Source: Clostridium_AD sp050717635 (GTDB taxonomy: Bacteria; Bacillota; Clostridia; Clostridiales; Clostridiaceae). From it: a stretch of DNA of 64,000 nt. Shown one piece after another: positions 8,678-17,798 of the stretch (positions within the stretch are counted from its first letter, which is position 1; each line of letters begins with the position of its first letter). The notes below the pieces were generated by a model. The model saw nothing but the letters and a program-made list of their open reading frames with translations. It ran no database searches and was not told the DNA's origin. Where the stretch lies: the NCBI RefSeq assembly GCF_050717635.1, contig NZ_JBOITO010000013.1, positions 62,001 to 126,000 on the forward strand. The letters are read 5' to 3'. Both the position numbers and the translations under genes were made by a program.

Positions 8678-8733
8678 TATTTTACAAAAAAAATGTTGAA
8701 ATAAAAATATTTTAATATTTATATAATAAGTAG

Positions 8734-8762
8734 TTGCTATTAATAAAAAACTCGTATATAAT
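8734..8762 (+). promoter_or_regulatory. Predicted sigma-A promoter of the BMP transporter operon
   Basis: TTGCTA (8734-8739), 17-base spacer, TATAAT (8757-8762). Transcription would begin near 8769, leaving a 5' UTR of about 185 bases. I see no purine riboswitch or other named RNA motif in that leader; the rest of 8604-8954 is AT-rich spacer. Confidence 0.7.
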
Positions 8763-8954
8763 CTAATTTAAGTAGTAGAAGGAATATATTTATAATTTAA
8801 ATGTTTTGAAAAATAAGTAACCGTTAACATGTATAAAAAATTAAAAAAATTTATGTAAATAAAGAGGATTTTTTTAACTTTTATAGAATAGTATAGTTGC
8901 TACACAATAACATGTTTTAATCATCAATTAATTATTTATAGGGGGGAAATTATT

Positions 8955-10064
8955 ATGAATAAGAAAAAGGTAATTGCAATACTAACAACGGTGGCTCTAG
9001 TTGCAACATTGTTTGTGGGATGTGGAACAAACAAGGAAGATCCAAAAACAGAAACACCAAAAGTAGAAGAGAAAAAAGCAGCAGGAGATGGTATAGTAAT
9101 AGGACTTTCTACTGATGAAGGTGGATTAAATGATAAATCATTTAACCAATCAGCAAACGAGGGTGTTAACAAGGCTATGGCTGAAGATGGTTTCGCTTAC
9201 AAGCCTATCGAGTCTAAAAAGAAAGAAGATTATACACCTAATTTAGAAGCATTAATTGAAGAGGGTTCAAATTTAACTTTTGCAATTGGATTCCAAATGT
9301 CAGATGCAGTGACAGAGGTTGCTAAAGCTCATACTGACAAAAACTTTGCAATTATAGACTCAGTTGTTGAATTGCCAAACGTAGAATCAATTGTTTTTAA
9401 AGAGCAAGAAGGTTCTTTCTTAATGGGAGTTATTGCAGGAAAAATGACTAAAACTAATAAGATTGGATTTATTGGTGGAAAAGATTTCGATTTAATAAAC
9501 AGATTTGAAGTTGGATTTGCAGCTGGTGTTAAATCAGTTAATCCAGAAGCTGCTAAAGGTTTATTAAGCGCAGATGGCAAGAGTACAGGAACAACTGTAA
9601 AATATGCAGACAGTTTCGATGATACAAATAAAGGATATGAATTAGCAAAATCACTATATCAAGATGGTTGCGACGTAGTTTATCATGCAGCAGGTGGTGT
9701 TGGTATTGGTTTATTCAAAGCTGCTAAAGAATTAACAGATGGTGGAAAAACAGTTTGGGCTATCGGAGTTGATATGGATCAATCATTAACAGTTCCAGAA
9801 TATGCTTCCGTTATACTTTCAAGTATGATGAAAAGAGTTGACACTGCAACTTATAACGCATCTAAATCTATAGTTGATGGTACATTTAAAGGTGGTTCAG
9901 TTATTACTCTAGGATTAAAAGAAGAAGGCGTAGGAATAGCTGCAACATCTGATAAAAACGTACCAAAAGATGTTTTAGACATAGTTAAAACATATCAAGA
10001 TAAAGTTATAGCTGGAGAAATAGTTGTTCCAGTAAATAGACAAGAAGCAATGGATTTCAAATAA
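8955..10064 (+). CDS. BMP-family substrate-binding lipoprotein
   Basis: This 369-residue lipoprotein is the extracellular binding component of the ABC transporter encoded just downstream. It has a type II signal peptide with lipobox LFVGC, so C23 would be lipidated, then a charged linker, then a BMP/Med-type periplasmic-binding fold (GIVIGLSTDEGGLNDKSFNQSA and GGKDFDLINRFEVGF). BMP lipoproteins commonly bind nucleosides; the partner genes here are of the nucleoside (NupNOPQ/YufNOPQ) type. Exact substrate cannot be read from sequence. It has its own promoter at 8734-8762 and a GGGGGG ribosome site. Confidence 0.9.
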   Translation: MNKKKVIAILTTVALVATLFVGCGTNKEDPKTETPKVEEKKAAGDGIVIGLSTDEGGLNDKSFNQSANEGVNKAMAEDGFAYKPIESKKKEDYTPNLEALIEEGSNLTFAIGFQMSDAVTEVAKAHTDKNFAIIDSVVELPNVESIVFKEQEGSFLMGVIAGKMTKTNKIGFIGGKDFDLINRFEVGFAAGVKSVNPEAAKGLLSADGKSTGTTVKYADSFDDTNKGYELAKSLYQDGCDVVYHAAGGVGIGLFKAAKELTDGGKTVWAIGVDMDQSLTVPEYASVILSSMMKRVDTATYNASKSIVDGTFKGGSVITLGLKEEGVGIAATSDKNVPKDVLDIVKTYQDKVIAGEIVVPVNRQEAMDFK

Positions 10065-10074
10065 AAATAATATT

Positions 10075-10100
10075 GCAGCATCGCAGATGATGATTTAATA
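10075..10100 (+). repeat. Short interspersed repeat, copy 1
   Basis: GCAGCATCGCAGATGATGAT and following bases, preceded by AATAATATT. It is the most degenerate copy of the family also seen at 7391, 10165 and 10231. Confidence 0.5.
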
Positions 10101-10109
10101 TCCGATAAG

Positions 10110-10136
10110 AGCTAGATGTCTTACATCTAGCTTTTT
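10110..10136 (+). terminator. Attenuating terminator between BMP lipoprotein and ATPase genes
   Basis: AGCTAGATGT (10110-10119), three-base loop, ACATCTAGCT (10123-10132), then TTTTTC. It would let the binding protein be made in excess over the membrane components, as is common in ABC operons. Confidence 0.85.
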
Positions 10137-10164
10137 CTAATAACAATGCTGGATTAATAATATT

Positions 10165-10190
10165 ACAGTACCAAAGGTGATGATTAGATT
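10165..10190 (+). repeat. Short interspersed repeat, copy 2
   Basis: ACAGTACCAAAGGTGATGAT and following bases, preceded by AATAATATT like copy 1. It is very close to the grdC-grdD copy. Confidence 0.55.
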
Positions 10191-10230
10191 TGTTTGAAAA
10201 TAAAATCCTCCACCTCTACAGGTGGTGATG

Positions 10231-10256
10231 GCAGCACCGTAGGTGATAATTAATCT
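10231..10256 (+). repeat. Short interspersed repeat, copy 3
   Basis: GCAGCACCGTAGGTGATAAT and following bases, ending just before the ATPase ribosome binding site. The palindrome CCACCTCTACAGGTGG (10210-10225) directly precedes it and may be another degenerate copy. Confidence 0.55.
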
Positions 10257-10274
10257 TTTTAAGGAGGAAAGCAA

Positions 10275-11816
10275 ATGGAAAAGGTAGTAGAAATGAAGGG
10301 CATAACCAAGGTTTTTCCAGGAACCATTGCTAATGACAATGTAGATTTCGAACTATTAAGAGGAGAGACACATGTTCTTCTTGGTGAAAATGGTGCAGGG
10401 AAAACAACTCTTATGAATATTCTTTATGGTCTATATAAACAAGAAAAGGGAGAAGTTTATGTAAGCGGTGACCTAGTAAATATAACAACTCCAAATGACG
10501 CAATAAAACTCGGTATAGGAATGGTTCATCAACATTTTATGCTTGTACATAATTTTACCGTGACGCAAAATATAATTTTAGGCATTGAACCTAAAAAAGG
10601 TTTGAAAATTGATATGGAAAAAGCTATACACGATGTTAGAGAAATTTCAGAAAAATATGGTTTTGCTATTAATCCGAGTTCTATTATAGAAGATATTTCC
10701 GTAGGACAACAGCAAAGGGTAGAGATACTAAAGGCACTATACAGAGGTGCTGAAATTCTAATATTGGACGAGCCTACAGCAGTTTTGACGCCTCAAGAAA
10801 TTGAGGAACTGGGTACTATAATTAAAAATCTTGAAAAAGAAGGGAAATCAGTAATACTTATAACACATAAGTTAAAAGAAGTTATGAGTATGAGTGATAG
10901 AGTTACTATAATAAGACGGGGTAAGGTAACGGGCACAGTAAAAACTAGTGAAACAAGTATAGATGAATTAGCTGAACTTATGGTAGGTAGAAAAGTTAAC
11001 TTAACTGTAGATAAGAAGCCGGCCGTAATCAAAGGAGAAATATTAAAAATTGAAAATCTTTGTGCCAATGATCAAAGAGGACTACCGGCTGTAGATAATT
11101 TGAAATTATCAATATATGGTGGAGAAATTCTTGGTATAGCTGGTGTTGATGGCAATGGTCAATCTGAATTTTTAGAGGTTCTAACTGGGCTTAGGAAACC
11201 TAAGAGTGGAAGCATTACAATAAATGGTAAAAGCATATATGGCAAGTCACCAAGAACTATTATGTCGGCAGGTGTTGGTCATATACCAGAGGATAGACAA
11301 AAAAGAGGGCTTATATTAGATTATTCTCTATTTGAAAACTCAGTGCTTGGAATCCATAAGAATGCACCTTTTAGTAAAGGTATAGTCATGAATTATAGTG
11401 AAATTAGAAAACACTGTGATGAACTTATTCGAGAATTTGATGTTAGAACTCCAAATGCAGACGTAAATGCGGAATCGCTATCAGGTGGTAATCAACAAAA
11501 ACTTATAGCAGCTAGAGAAATTTCGAAAAATCCGGAACTATTAATAGCAGCACAGCCTACAAGAGGACTTGACGTTGGTGCAATTGAATATATTCACAAA
11601 AGATTAGTACAGGAGCGTGATAAGGGCAAGGCAGTGCTTTTAATGTCCTTAGAACTTGATGAAATACTATCGTTATCAGATAGAATAGCAGTAATGTATG
11701 ATGGCAAAATAGTGGATATACTTGATAGGTGCGATGCCACAGAGAAAAAACTTGGTATACTTATGGCTGGTGGTACTCTTCAGGAAACACCGGAAGGAGT
11801 TAAAGATAATGAATAA
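10275..11816 (+). CDS. Two-domain ABC transporter ATPase (nucleoside/sugar class)
   Basis: This 513-residue cytoplasmic protein has two fused nucleotide-binding domains, as in the NupO/YufO and MglA/RbsA class. Domain 1 has Walker A GENGAGKTT near residue 38, signature ISVGQQQR and Walker B ILDEPTAVLTP. Domain 2 has a degenerate P-loop (GVDGNGQSE), signature LSGGNQQK and a Walker B region changed to LIAAQPTRGLDVGA. The asymmetry is usual for this class. It would energise the two permeases that follow; the next gene overlaps its end by 8 bp. AAGGAGG precedes the ATG. Confidence 0.93.
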   Translation: MEKVVEMKGITKVFPGTIANDNVDFELLRGETHVLLGENGAGKTTLMNILYGLYKQEKGEVYVSGDLVNITTPNDAIKLGIGMVHQHFMLVHNFTVTQNIILGIEPKKGLKIDMEKAIHDVREISEKYGFAINPSSIIEDISVGQQQRVEILKALYRGAEILILDEPTAVLTPQEIEELGTIIKNLEKEGKSVILITHKLKEVMSMSDRVTIIRRGKVTGTVKTSETSIDELAELMVGRKVNLTVDKKPAVIKGEILKIENLCANDQRGLPAVDNLKLSIYGGEILGIAGVDGNGQSEFLEVLTGLRKPKSGSITINGKSIYGKSPRTIMSAGVGHIPEDRQKRGLILDYSLFENSVLGIHKNAPFSKGIVMNYSEIRKHCDELIREFDVRTPNADVNAESLSGGNQQKLIAAREISKNPELLIAAQPTRGLDVGAIEYIHKRLVQERDKGKAVLLMSLELDEILSLSDRIAVMYDGKIVDILDRCDATEKKLGILMAGGTLQETPEGVKDNE

Positions 11817-12915
11817 AGTAGAAAATAAAAATAGTACTTTTATAAATTTAGTAAAGAATGCTCTTAAATCTCTTGCGTTTCCTTTTTTTTCTATAATAGT
11901 TTCCATATTTGTTGCTGTGTTCTTTGTAATGTGGGCAAAAGGGTACTCTATATTGCAGTATTTTTCAGCTCTGGGAGATTTATTTGGACTTATATATAAA
12001 GGCGGGTTTGGTAATGAGAGAGTAACCTTTGTTACTGTTTCAGAAGTTACTCCACTAATATTTACAGGAGTTGCAAATGCCGTAGCATTTAAATGTGGCC
12101 TATTTAATATAGGTGTTGCTGGTCAATTTATACTTGGAATGCTAGCAGCTGCATTTGTAGGAACTATCCCAGGACTCACTCCAGTAATTCATATATCATT
12201 AATGATTATTGCTGGGTTTGCAGCCGGTGGATTATGGGGAGCAATCCCAGGATATTTAAAGGCTAAAGTAGGTACTCATGAAGTTATTAATACAATTATG
12301 ATGAATTATATATCTATGGCCCTGGCTAATTTCCTTATTCTAAGAACTAGTTTTGGAGTGGCAGGGAAAGCAAGTACACCTACTATACAAGATAGCGCAC
12401 AGCTTCATAGGTTTGTTTCGGGTAGTGGAGCTAATATTAGTATATTTCTTGCAATAGCAGTAGCTATCTTTATATTTTGGTTATTATGGAAATCCACTGT
12501 TGGGTATGAAATAAGAGCAGTTGGTATAAATCCACATGCAGCAGAGTATGGTGGAATTAATGTAGCAAAAAATACTATTTTGGCTATGGTGCTTTCTGGT
12601 GGAATAGCAGGAGTGGGTGGAGCAACACATGTAGCAGGTGTTCTTCATAATGTAAAAGACTTTATGGTACTTCCTTCTTATGGGTTTGATGGTATCGCTG
12701 TTGCACTACTAGCTAAGAGTAATCCTATTGGGTGTATAGCCTCAGCTTTATTATTCGGCACATTAAACAGTAGTGCTAGAACTCTTCAACTAAATGGAAT
12801 ACCAAAAGACATAGTTTATTTAATCCAAGCTATAATTATTATATTTGTAGCCACAGATTATATTGTTAAATACTTCTCTGAAAAGAAAAAGAAGGGGGCG
12901 ATTACAAATGAGTAG
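11809..12915 (+). CDS. ABC permease, BPD_transp_2 family (YufP-like)
   Basis: This is a 368-residue integral membrane permease with about eight to ten hydrophobic segments and the EIRAVGINPHAAEYGGI cytoplasmic loop typical of nucleoside and branched-chain class permeases. The start at 11809 was chosen because GGAAGGAG lies 9 bases upstream and the protein then begins MNKVENKN. A longer in-frame start at 11722 lies deep in the ATPase gene. It pairs with the next permease to form a heterodimeric pore. Confidence 0.9.
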   Translation: MNKVENKNSTFINLVKNALKSLAFPFFSIIVSIFVAVFFVMWAKGYSILQYFSALGDLFGLIYKGGFGNERVTFVTVSEVTPLIFTGVANAVAFKCGLFNIGVAGQFILGMLAAAFVGTIPGLTPVIHISLMIIAGFAAGGLWGAIPGYLKAKVGTHEVINTIMMNYISMALANFLILRTSFGVAGKASTPTIQDSAQLHRFVSGSGANISIFLAIAVAIFIFWLLWKSTVGYEIRAVGINPHAAEYGGINVAKNTILAMVLSGGIAGVGGATHVAGVLHNVKDFMVLPSYGFDGIAVALLAKSNPIGCIASALLFGTLNSSARTLQLNGIPKDIVYLIQAIIIIFVATDYIVKYFSEKKKKGAITNE

Positions 12916-13840
12916 TGTTATTTTAATAAATTTGTTAGCGCAAACCTTAAGAATAGCTACACCTCTAATTTTTGCTGCCCTGGGTGGTATATTTTCTGAA
13001 AAATCAGGTGTGGTAAATATTGGTCTTGAAGGTATGATGGTAATAGGCGCATTCTTTGGAGTATACGGAAGCTATGTTACTGGAAATCCAGTAGTAGGGA
13101 TAATTTTCGGTGTGGCAGCTGGTGGGGTTTTAGGGCTATTGCATGCAGTGCTCAGTATACATTTGCGTGCAGATCAAGTAATTTCTGGTACAGCCATAAA
13201 TCTTTTGGCCACGGCCCTTGCTAGTTTCTTAATATTTAAGTTATTTGATGGTAAGGGTGGACAAACAGATATAGTAAAAGGGCTTTCATATAACATACCA
13301 GAAGGAATTAAAAATATACCATATATAGGTAAATTTATAGCTGGTTTAAATTGGTTTGTTGTATTAGCAATTATTTTAGTATTTGTTTCGCATTATATAC
13401 TATATAAAACACCACTGGGACTAAGAATTAGAGCTGTAGGAGAGCATCCAAAGGCTGCTGATACACTAGGAATAAATGTTTATAAAATAAGATATATGTG
13501 TGTAATTTTATCAGGAATGCTTGCAGGTCTTGGCGGAGCAGCATTATCCCTTGGAATAACTCCACTTTACAGAGAAGGTATGGTAGGAGGACGTGGGTTT
13601 ATTGCCTTAGCTGCTGTTATCTTTGGTAATTGGAAACCTTTTGGAGCTCTAGGTGCTAGTTTATTATTTGCCTTTGGACTTGCATTTAATATTTTTGCAC
13701 AGGGACTTAGTTGGAATTTACCTTCAGAAGTATATTCGGTTATACCGTATGTACTGACTATGCTTGCACTTGCAGGATTTGTTGGGAAAACAACAGGACC
13801 TTTAGCTAGTGGTAAGCCATATGATAAAGGATCAAGATGA
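12908..13840 (+). CDS. ABC permease, BPD_transp_2 family (YufQ-like)
   Basis: This is a 310-residue membrane permease, partner of the preceding one. It starts at ATG 12908, inside the end of the upstream gene (8-bp overlap) and after GAAGGGGGCG. The loop LGLRIRAVGEHPKAADTLGI is the coupling-loop equivalent of that in the first permease. With the BMP lipoprotein and double ATPase it completes a nucleoside-type uptake system. A strong terminator follows. Confidence 0.9.
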   Translation: MSSVILINLLAQTLRIATPLIFAALGGIFSEKSGVVNIGLEGMMVIGAFFGVYGSYVTGNPVVGIIFGVAAGGVLGLLHAVLSIHLRADQVISGTAINLLATALASFLIFKLFDGKGGQTDIVKGLSYNIPEGIKNIPYIGKFIAGLNWFVVLAIILVFVSHYILYKTPLGLRIRAVGEHPKAADTLGINVYKIRYMCVILSGMLAGLGGAALSLGITPLYREGMVGGRGFIALAAVIFGNWKPFGALGASLLFAFGLAFNIFAQGLSWNLPSEVYSVIPYVLTMLALAGFVGKTTGPLASGKPYDKGSR

Positions 13841-13862
13841 TGATTTAACTTTAATGATTAAA

Positions 13863-13912
13863 AGACTCAGTATAAGTTTCTGCTACGTCAGAAACTTATA
13901 CTGAGTTTTTTT
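13863..13912 (+). terminator. Strong terminator after the BMP transporter operon
   Basis: The 18-bp perfect stem ACTCAGTATAAGTTTCTG (13865-13882) pairs with its complement at 13889-13906, six-base loop, then TTTTTTT. Confidence 0.95.
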
Positions 13913-13954
13913 AATTCTAGCTTGTAGCATAATCTATATTTATGTTATGGGCTA

Positions 13955-13963
13955 TGGTATAAT
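13955..13963 (+). promoter_or_regulatory. Extended -10 promoter ahead of rpoN
   Basis: TGGTATAAT is a consensus extended -10 element 34 bases before the rpoN start. No good -35 hexamer is visible, as expected for extended -10 promoters. Confidence 0.6.
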
Positions 13964-13996
13964 TATTTATATTGGTCAAGATGGGGTGAAGGATGA

Positions 13997-15373
13997 ATGA
14001 ACATTAATTTTGGTTTGAATTTAATCCAAGAACAAAAATTAATAATGACGCAAGAAATGCAGTTATCAGTTAAACTTCTTCAAATGTCCTCATATGAGCT
14101 AGGGCAATATGTGGATAAAGAGATGCAAGAGAATCCGGTACTTGAAGAAAAAGATGTTGAAAATAACAAAAACAATAAAAATGATGTAAAGGATTTTAAA
14201 GAAATAATTAAGTACCTTGAGCAAGATGATTATAAAGGAAAGAATTACGGTGTAAAGATTGAAAAAGAAGAAGTTTCACCCTTTTATTATATTGCTCAGG
14301 AAAAATCACTTAAAGATTATCTTAATGAACAAATAGGTCTAATCACTGAGAAAAATAATGTATTGAATATATGCAAATATATGATTGAAAATTTAGATTC
14401 AAAAGGGTATTTACCTGTAAAATTATCTGATATATGCAGTGAAATGGCAATATCAATTGAAAATGCTGAAAATGCACTGAAAATTCTTCAGTCTTTAGAT
14501 CCACAAGGAATTGGAGCTAGGGATTTAAAAGAATGCCTTAGGATTCAATTATGCAATCTGGGTAACAATGATGAGAATATTTATAAAATTGTAGATAATT
14601 ATTTAGAACTTTTGGCAGAAAATAAATATACTGCTATAGCAAAGTTATTAAAAGTTACAACATCTGATGTTCAAAAATATGGAGATATTATAAAAACACT
14701 AGAGCCTAAGCCATCAAGAGGATTTTATACTGGGGAGACTGTTAAATATATTATACCTGATGCCTACATAAATAAGATAGATAATGAGTACTTTATTTCT
14801 ATGAATGAAGATGTGCTTCCAAAATTAAATATAAATTCATTGTACAAAGAAATTATTAAAGAAGAAAAAGATGTGGAAGCTGTAGAATACGTAAAAGATA
14901 AACTTAATAGCGCAATGTTTCTTATTAAAAGTATTGAACAAAGAAAAAATACTGTATATAGAGTTTTAGAAGAAATTTTATCAACACAAAAGGATTATTT
15001 TGATAACGGCGCAGAATATTTAAAACCAATGACACTAAAAATTATTGCTAATAATTTGGAAATGCATGAATCGACTATAAGTCGCGCAATTAGAGAGAAA
15101 TATGTAAGCGTAAATAATGGTAAAATAATCAAAATAAAAGATTTATTTATTAATGGAATAGCATCAGCTGTAGGTGGAGAGGATATATCTACAATTAACA
15201 TTAAGACTTCTATTAAAGAGATGGTGAATAATGAGGATGCAAAGAAGCCACTATCGGATCAAATTATTTGTAATCGATTAAATATAGAAGGAATGAATAT
15301 TTCAAGAAGAACTGTAGCAAAATATAGAGAGGAACTTATGATTAAAAGTTCAAGTAAACGAAAAAGATTTTAA
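13997..15373 (+). CDS. rpoN: RNA polymerase sigma-54 factor
   Basis: This 458-residue alternative sigma factor recognises -24/-12 promoters and needs AAA+ activators. The N-terminal activator-interacting region is glutamine-rich (IQEQKLIMTQEMQLSVKLLQ). A core-binding domain follows, then a helix-turn-helix region (MHESTISRAIREKYV) and the C-terminal RpoN box SRRTVAKYREEL. Length is normal. It stands alone between two terminator/operator regions and has its own extended -10 promoter. Its placement beside cggR is seen in other clostridia. Confidence 0.97.
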   Translation: MNINFGLNLIQEQKLIMTQEMQLSVKLLQMSSYELGQYVDKEMQENPVLEEKDVENNKNNKNDVKDFKEIIKYLEQDDYKGKNYGVKIEKEEVSPFYYIAQEKSLKDYLNEQIGLITEKNNVLNICKYMIENLDSKGYLPVKLSDICSEMAISIENAENALKILQSLDPQGIGARDLKECLRIQLCNLGNNDENIYKIVDNYLELLAENKYTAIAKLLKVTTSDVQKYGDIIKTLEPKPSRGFYTGETVKYIIPDAYINKIDNEYFISMNEDVLPKLNINSLYKEIIKEEKDVEAVEYVKDKLNSAMFLIKSIEQRKNTVYRVLEEILSTQKDYFDNGAEYLKPMTLKIIANNLEMHESTISRAIREKYVSVNNGKIIKIKDLFINGIASAVGGEDISTINIKTSIKEMVNNEDAKKPLSDQIICNRLNIEGMNISRRTVAKYREELMIKSSSKRKRF

Positions 15374-15432
15374 ATATATGCATACAAAAGGGATCCGTTA
15401 ACAAAATGTTAACATGTTTTTTCAAATACTAA

Positions 15433-15461
15433 TTTAAAAAAGTTAGTATTTGAGTTATAAT
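15433..15461 (+). promoter_or_regulatory. Predicted promoter of the cggR-glycolysis operon
   Basis: TATAAT at 15456-15461 lies just ahead of the CggR-type operator. A weak TTTAAA at 15433-15438 gives 17-base spacing. An upstream inverted repeat, GTTAAC-N-GTTAAC-like, lies at 15397-15414. Confidence 0.6.
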
Positions 15462-15465
15462 ATAG

Positions 15466-15505
15466 GTGGGAGCAAAAATTGTATGCTGGGACTCATAAAG
15501 TCCAG
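15466..15505 (+). promoter_or_regulatory. CggR operator (two direct repeats)
   Basis: GTGGGAGCAAAAATTGT (15466-15482) and CTGGGACTCATAAAGTCC (15486-15503) repeat the arrangement GGGAC-N6-GTCC described for the Bacillus subtilis CggR operator, with the second half-site nearly identical to it. It lies between the -10 box and the cggR start, so bound CggR would block elongation and repress its own operon. Confidence 0.85.
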
Positions 15506-15517
15506 AGAGGTGTTTAA

Positions 15518-16552
15518 GTGCAGGATATATTAAAATTACAGCAAAAGGTAGTGCCAGAATTAATAGAACTTCTACAAAAAAGATATAACATACTAAGGAC
15601 CATATATTACAATCAGCCCATAGGACGCAGAATCTTAGCAAGTGATTTGTGTATAGGGGAAAGAATAGTAAGAAATGAAATAAATTTTTTAAAATCTCAG
15701 AACTTAATTGAGATTAATGCGTCTGGTATGTTTGTTACAATTGATGGAGAAGAAATAATAAGTAAGCTAAAAGATTTTATTCATGAAATTAAAGGATTGT
15801 CTAAAATTGAAGATTTTATTCAGAAGCATTTAAAGCTTTCGCAAGTTATAGTTGTTCCCGGAAACGTAGAAATTGATAAAAGTGTACTTAAAGAACTAGG
15901 TAAGGCAGGTGCAAGTTATGCTTCGAGTATTATAAAAGATAATACTATAATTGCATTAACTGGCGGATCCACAGTTAAGGAAGTTGTTGAAAATTTTCCT
16001 AAAACAAGTAAATTTAATAACGTCTTAGTGCTTCCAGCAAGAGGTGGTATGTCTAGAGATGTTGAAATTGAGGCTAATACCTTAGTTTCAAGACTTGCAA
16101 ATAAGATTTGTGGAAATTACGAATTACTTCATGTACCTGATAATTTGAGTAATGGAGCACTGGAAACCATATTAAATGAAAAAGGTATAAAAGACATAAT
16201 GAGTAAAATTAAAAATGCTGAAGTTCTTATTTATGGTATAGGAATTGCTAAGGATATGGCTATGAAAAGAGGACTTTCTGAAGAAATTATAAATGAGCTG
16301 GAAACTTTAGGCGCCGTAGGAGAAGCTTTTGGTCATTACTTTGATGAATCAGGGAAAATAGTTTATTCTACTCCTACTATTGGTGTAAAAAACGAAGATA
16401 TTAAAAATATCAAAATATTAATTGCAGTAGCGGGTGGAAAAAATAAAGCTAGAGCTATTATAGCAACTGAAATCAATGCGTCAAGCACAGTTCTTATAAT
16501 TGATGAAGCAGCAGCAGAAGAAATCATAAATATTATTGAGAAAAGAGAGTAA
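15518..16552 (+). CDS. cggR: Central glycolytic genes regulator
   Basis: This 344-residue SorC-family repressor has an N-terminal winged helix-turn-helix (ILRTIYYNQPIGRRILASDLCIGERIVRNEINFL) and a C-terminal sugar-phosphate-binding domain (IIALTGGSTVKEVVENFP near 148). In Bacillus it represses gapA-pgk-tpi-pgm-eno and is released by fructose-1,6-bisphosphate. Here it is the first gene of exactly that set, behind a matching operator. The start is GTG at 15518 after AGAGAGGTG. Confidence 0.94.
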   Translation: MQDILKLQQKVVPELIELLQKRYNILRTIYYNQPIGRRILASDLCIGERIVRNEINFLKSQNLIEINASGMFVTIDGEEIISKLKDFIHEIKGLSKIEDFIQKHLKLSQVIVVPGNVEIDKSVLKELGKAGASYASSIIKDNTIIALTGGSTVKEVVENFPKTSKFNNVLVLPARGGMSRDVEIEANTLVSRLANKICGNYELLHVPDNLSNGALETILNEKGIKDIMSKIKNAEVLIYGIGIAKDMAMKRGLSEEIINELETLGAVGEAFGHYFDESGKIVYSTPTIGVKNEDIKNIKILIAVAGGKNKARAIIATEINASSTVLIIDEAAAEEIINIIEKRE

Positions 16553-16630
16553 ACTATGTAATGCTTTGATTTTAAAGAATTATATATTTACATATAATTA
16601 TTTTATTAAAACATAGGAGGTTTTATCAAT

Positions 16631-17638
16631 ATGATAAAAGTAGGTATTAATGGATTTGGAAGAATAGGAAGAAACGTATTTAAAGCACTAGTTGCAAACT
16701 ATGCTACAGAATTACAGGTAGTAGGAATCAATGACTTAACAGATGCTGCTACACTTGCACATCTTTTAAAATATGATTCTCTTTATGGAAAATTTAACGG
16801 AACTGTAGAACCAAAAGAAAATTCAATAGTTGTTAATGGAAAAGAAATTAAAATATTTGCAGAAAGAGATCCAAAAAACATTGATTGGAATTCTCTTGGA
16901 GCAGAAATAATAATAGAATCTACAGGATTCTTTACAGATGCTACTAAAGCAAATGCACATTTAGGTGGAACAGTTAAAAAAGTACTTATATCTGCACCAG
17001 CTAAAAATGAAGATATAACAATTGTTTTAGGCGTTAACGAAGAAAAATATGATGCAGCAAAACATAACATAATATCAAATGCTTCATGTACAACAAACTG
17101 TTTAGCACCTTTTGCTAAAGTTTTAGATGAAGAGTTTGGAATAGTTAAAGGTCTAATGACTACAATTCATTCATATACTGGAGATCAAAGATTATTAGAT
17201 GCTCCACATAGTGATATGAGACGTGCTAGAGCAGCAACTGTATCAATGATTCCAACTACTACAGGAGCAGCAAAAGCAGTAGCATTAGTTTTACCACAAT
17301 TAAAAGGAAAATTAAACGGATTTTCATTAAGAGTTCCAACTCCAACAGTTTCATGTACAGATTTAGTTTGCGAACTTTCAAAAAATGTTACTGCAGAACA
17401 AGTAAATGCAGCATTTAAGAAAGCTTCTGAAACTACAATGAAGGGAATTCTTGGATACTCTGAAGAGCCTCTAGTTTCAATTGATTACAGAGGAGATGAA
17501 AGATCTTCTATAGTTGATGCAATGTCAACTATGGTTATTGGAGATAACATGGTTAAAGTTGTTTCTTGGTATGATAACGAATGGGGTTATTCAAACAGAT
17601 TAGCAGATTTAACTAAATTTGTTGCAGATAAACTATAA
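16631..17638 (+). CDS. gap: Glyceraldehyde-3-phosphate dehydrogenase
   Basis: This 335-residue enzyme oxidises and phosphorylates glyceraldehyde-3-phosphate to 1,3-bisphosphoglycerate with NAD. The Rossmann motif is INGFGRIGR (residues 6-14) and the catalytic cysteine C153 lies in SNASCTTNCLAP. Asp and Leu after the second strand (VGINDLTD) fit the NAD-specific glycolytic form. The ATG follows TAGGAGG. Codon use is strongly biased to preferred A-ending codons, consistent with high expression. Confidence 0.98.
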   Translation: MIKVGINGFGRIGRNVFKALVANYATELQVVGINDLTDAATLAHLLKYDSLYGKFNGTVEPKENSIVVNGKEIKIFAERDPKNIDWNSLGAEIIIESTGFFTDATKANAHLGGTVKKVLISAPAKNEDITIVLGVNEEKYDAAKHNIISNASCTTNCLAPFAKVLDEEFGIVKGLMTTIHSYTGDQRLLDAPHSDMRRARAATVSMIPTTTGAAKAVALVLPQLKGKLNGFSLRVPTPTVSCTDLVCELSKNVTAEQVNAAFKKASETTMKGILGYSEEPLVSIDYRGDERSSIVDAMSTMVIGDNMVKVVSWYDNEWGYSNRLADLTKFVADKL

Positions 17639-17694
17639 AATTTAATTTTTTTTCATAAAATTTAATTTTACCATAAAACTGTAAATATAATATC

Positions 17695-17735
17695 AAGGAC
17701 TGGTTTTATAGTTACTCTATGGAACCAGTCCTTTT
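17695..17735 (+). terminator. Hairpin between gap and pgk
   Basis: AAGGACTGGTT (17695-17705) pairs with AACCAGTCCTT (17723-17733) followed by TTT. It could partly terminate transcription and give more gap than pgk message. Confidence 0.8.
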
Positions 17736-17798
17736 TAAATGTATTTTGCAATAAATACAAATATAATGTAAGATCTACCACAAGAGAGGAGACTGTGT

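Noticed and set aside
8604..8954. Purine or other riboswitch ahead of the BMP lipoprotein gene
   Set aside because: A nucleoside-type transporter made this worth looking for, but I found no purine-aptamer core or other known motif in the leader, only a promoter and AT-rich sequence.
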